Assembly: GCA_016931455.1 (NCBI GenBank)
Contig: JAFGES010000042.1
Coordinates: 1 to 64,000, forward strand
Direction of reading: 5' to 3'
Length of the DNA stretch: 64,000 nucleotides
DNA from: Desulfobacterales bacterium
GTDB lineage: Bacteria > Desulfobacterota > Desulfobacteria > Desulfobacterales > JAHDSC01
In this document: positions 62,533 through 64,000 of the stretch, one piece after another
Layout: every line of letters begins with the position of its first letter
How positions within the stretch are numbered: position 1 is the first letter of the stretch
Translations under genes and position numbers: made by a program
Notes under the pieces: model-generated
Database searches by the model: none
What the model was told of the DNA's origin: nothing
What the model saw: only the letters and a program-made list of their open reading frames with translations

Positions 62533-64000
62533 ATGAAAAATGAGAGCCGGTTTTTTAAAAAGTTTGGATTCATTCTGTCCGTTATGCTTGTATTATGTTT
62601 TGCTATGACCCATTTGGGGTGGGCAGGTAACGGAAAGATTAAATATGTTGCCGGTGAACTGCTTATTCAGCCGCGAAGCGGTGTTTCTGCTGAGAAGATG
62701 AATTCAATGATTCAATTACATGGGGCCAAAAGCGTTTCCGAAATTAATCAATTAAGGATTCACAAAGTAAAAGTTCCCATCAATGCGTTTGAAAAAGTGA
62801 AGACGGCACTTTCCAAAAACCCACATTTTAATTTTGTAGAATACAATTATATCGCCGAGGCTGCTTTTGAGCCGAATGACTCGAAATATCCGTCCCAATG
62901 GCATTTGCCGAAAATATCAGCTCCCGAGGGATGGGATCTATTTTATGGTTCCGAATCATTCCCCATTGCGATTATCGATTCCGGTGTTGATCCAACTCAT
63001 CCGGATCTGGCCGATAAAGTCATTGCCGGATATAATTTTTTAAATAACAATACGGATACACATGATGTTCTTGGACATGGTACAGCTGTATCCGGTACAG
63101 CTGCTGCCATGACAAACAATTATGAGGGCGTTGCAGGAGTTGCCTGGAAAAATCCGATTATGCCTTTAGTGGTATTGGACTCAAGTAATTACGCCAGTTA
63201 TTATAATATCGCGCGGGCAATTACATACGCCGCCGATAGAGGAGTTAGAGTTATAAATATTAGTATTGGTGGCTCAAGTAGTTCTTCAACCTTGCAAAAT
63301 GCAGTAGATTATGCCTGGAAGAAGGGAACTGTTATTTTTGCTTGTGCACATAACTATAATACAAGCACACCTTATTATCCGGCTGCATGTACCAATGTTG
63401 TGGCCGTTTCTGCGACAACTTCCACCGATACGCGAGCTAGTTTTTCAAATTATGGAGATTGGATAGATATTGCCGCTCCCGGTACTTCCATTCTAACGAC
63501 CTGCAGAGGTGGAGGTTATGGTTCTTGGAATGGAACATCCTTTTCTTCACCTATTGCAGCCGGCCTTGCGGCACTTATCATTTCAGCAAATCCATCTTTA
63601 AGTAACGCTCAGGTTGTTGATATGATAACGCAAAATGCGGATGATCTTGGAACTTCCGGTTTTGATATTTATTATGGTTACGGCAGAGTAAATGTATATG
63701 CCAGCCTTATTGCCGCTATGGGGGCAATACCGACACCGACTGCTGATACAAACGGGCCCCGCGTCTTAATTACTTCTCCTGAAGACGAATCAGATATAAG
63801 CGGGTCAATTACTGTAAACGCAACCGCCGAAGATGATCTCGGGGTTGAATACTTAGAATTTTATATCGATGGAGCTTGTTTCGGCATCGTTAATGCATCG
63901 CCCTATAATTTTAATTTAAATACGGAGAGCTACTCCGAAGGAAGTCATGAAATTTGGGCTATCGCCTATGACAATGCAGGTAATGTCGGACAATCGGCTG
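62533..64000 (+). CDS. Secreted subtilisin-like serine protease (S8), 3' end outside window
   Basis: Exported protease, 489 residues within the window. A signal peptide (FGFILSVMLVLCFAMTHLGW), a fervidolysin-like propeptide (about 35-115) and the S8 catalytic domain (about 130-400) are present, with the triad Asp in AIIDSGVDPTHPD, His in LGHGTAVSGTAA and Ser in NGTSFSSPIAAGLAAL. From about residue 410 an Ig-like domain begins (GPRVLITSPEDESDISGSI, with EYLEFYIDGA), still open at the edge. GGAGG lies seven bases before the ATG. It is controlled by the upstream c-di-GMP riboswitch, suggesting a role in surface protein or matrix remodelling. Confidence 0.92.
   Translation, partial: MKNESRFFKKFGFILSVMLVLCFAMTHLGWAGNGKIKYVAGELLIQPRSGVSAEKMNSMIQLHGAKSVSEINQLRIHKVKVPINAFEKVKTALSKNPHFNFVEYNYIAEAAFEPNDSKYPSQWHLPKISAPEGWDLFYGSESFPIAIIDSGVDPTHPDLADKVIAGYNFLNNNTDTHDVLGHGTAVSGTAAAMTNNYEGVAGVAWKNPIMPLVVLDSSNYASYYNIARAITYAADRGVRVINISIGGSSSSSTLQNAVDYAWKKGTVIFACAHNYNTSTPYYPAACTNVVAVSATTSTDTRASFSNYGDWIDIAAPGTSILTTCRGGGYGSWNGTSFSSPIAAGLAALIISANPSLSNAQVVDMITQNADDLGTSGFDIYYGYGRVNVYASLIAAMGAIPTPTADTNGPRVLITSPEDESDISGSITVNATAEDDLGVEYLEFYIDGACFGIVNASPYNFNLNTESYSEGSHEIWAIAYDNAGNVGQSA

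Overview
The window reads as chromosomal DNA of an anaerobic Gram-negative bacterium, most likely a sulfate-reducer-type Desulfobacterota (inference). Supporting signs are eight multiheme c-type cytochrome genes with roughly 89 CXXCH motifs, a ResB-type cytochrome c maturation protein, an Mla outer-membrane lipid system, outer-membrane lipoproteins and a C-terminal-Phe beta-barrel, and one-carrier signalling proteins typical of that group. Base composition is moderately AT-rich. No IS element, prophage, CRISPR array or rRNA was seen; one tRNA is present.

Layout. 1-5.6 kb (minus): the 5' part of a PfaA-like KS-AT-ACP synthase and its PfaD-type enoyl reductase, a PUFA/secondary-lipid synthase. 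5.8-7.8 kb (minus): XerD recombinase and an Xaa-Pro peptidase. 8-10.9 kb (plus): REC-TPR regulator, GAF histidine kinase and a hotdog protein in one operon. 10.9-13.9 kb (minus): ParA-like ATPase with two uncharacterised proteins, divergent from a SUMF1-fold protein (14.2-15.9 kb). 15.9-21.7 kb (minus): Mla operon (mlaE, mlaF, mlaD, auxiliary lipoprotein) running into a DUF2914 protein and a fused CdaA-YbbR diadenylate cyclase. 21.9-27.5 kb (plus): DUF2760 plus two Hsp70-like ATPases. 28.2-29.9 kb: CstA-type transporter.

30-53.5 kb (plus) is the striking part: a roughly 20 kb extracellular electron transfer locus. It has three OmcS-like hexa/heptaheme cytochromes (candidate nanowire subunits), a porin flanked by a matched pair of 12-heme cytochromes (one secreted, one lipoprotein), a 26-heme lipoprotein, a 16-heme and a 7-heme cytochrome, three beta-propeller proteins, three TolB/CsgG-like proteins, a SurA/PpiC-like foldase and ResB. 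The likely path is periplasm to 12-heme cytochrome, through the porin, to the lipoprotein 12-heme and on to large surface cytochromes and filaments. A close match to a sigma-54 promoter precedes the conduit genes, and hairpin terminators isolate two of the nanowire-type genes.

53.5-64 kb: glycerate kinase, YqgE/AlgH, a dynamin-like GTPase, CopA/CopZ copper export, tRNA-Ala(CGC), a CAAX-type protease, then a cyclic-di-GMP-I (GEMM) riboswitch controlling a secreted subtilisin-like protease that runs off the right edge.
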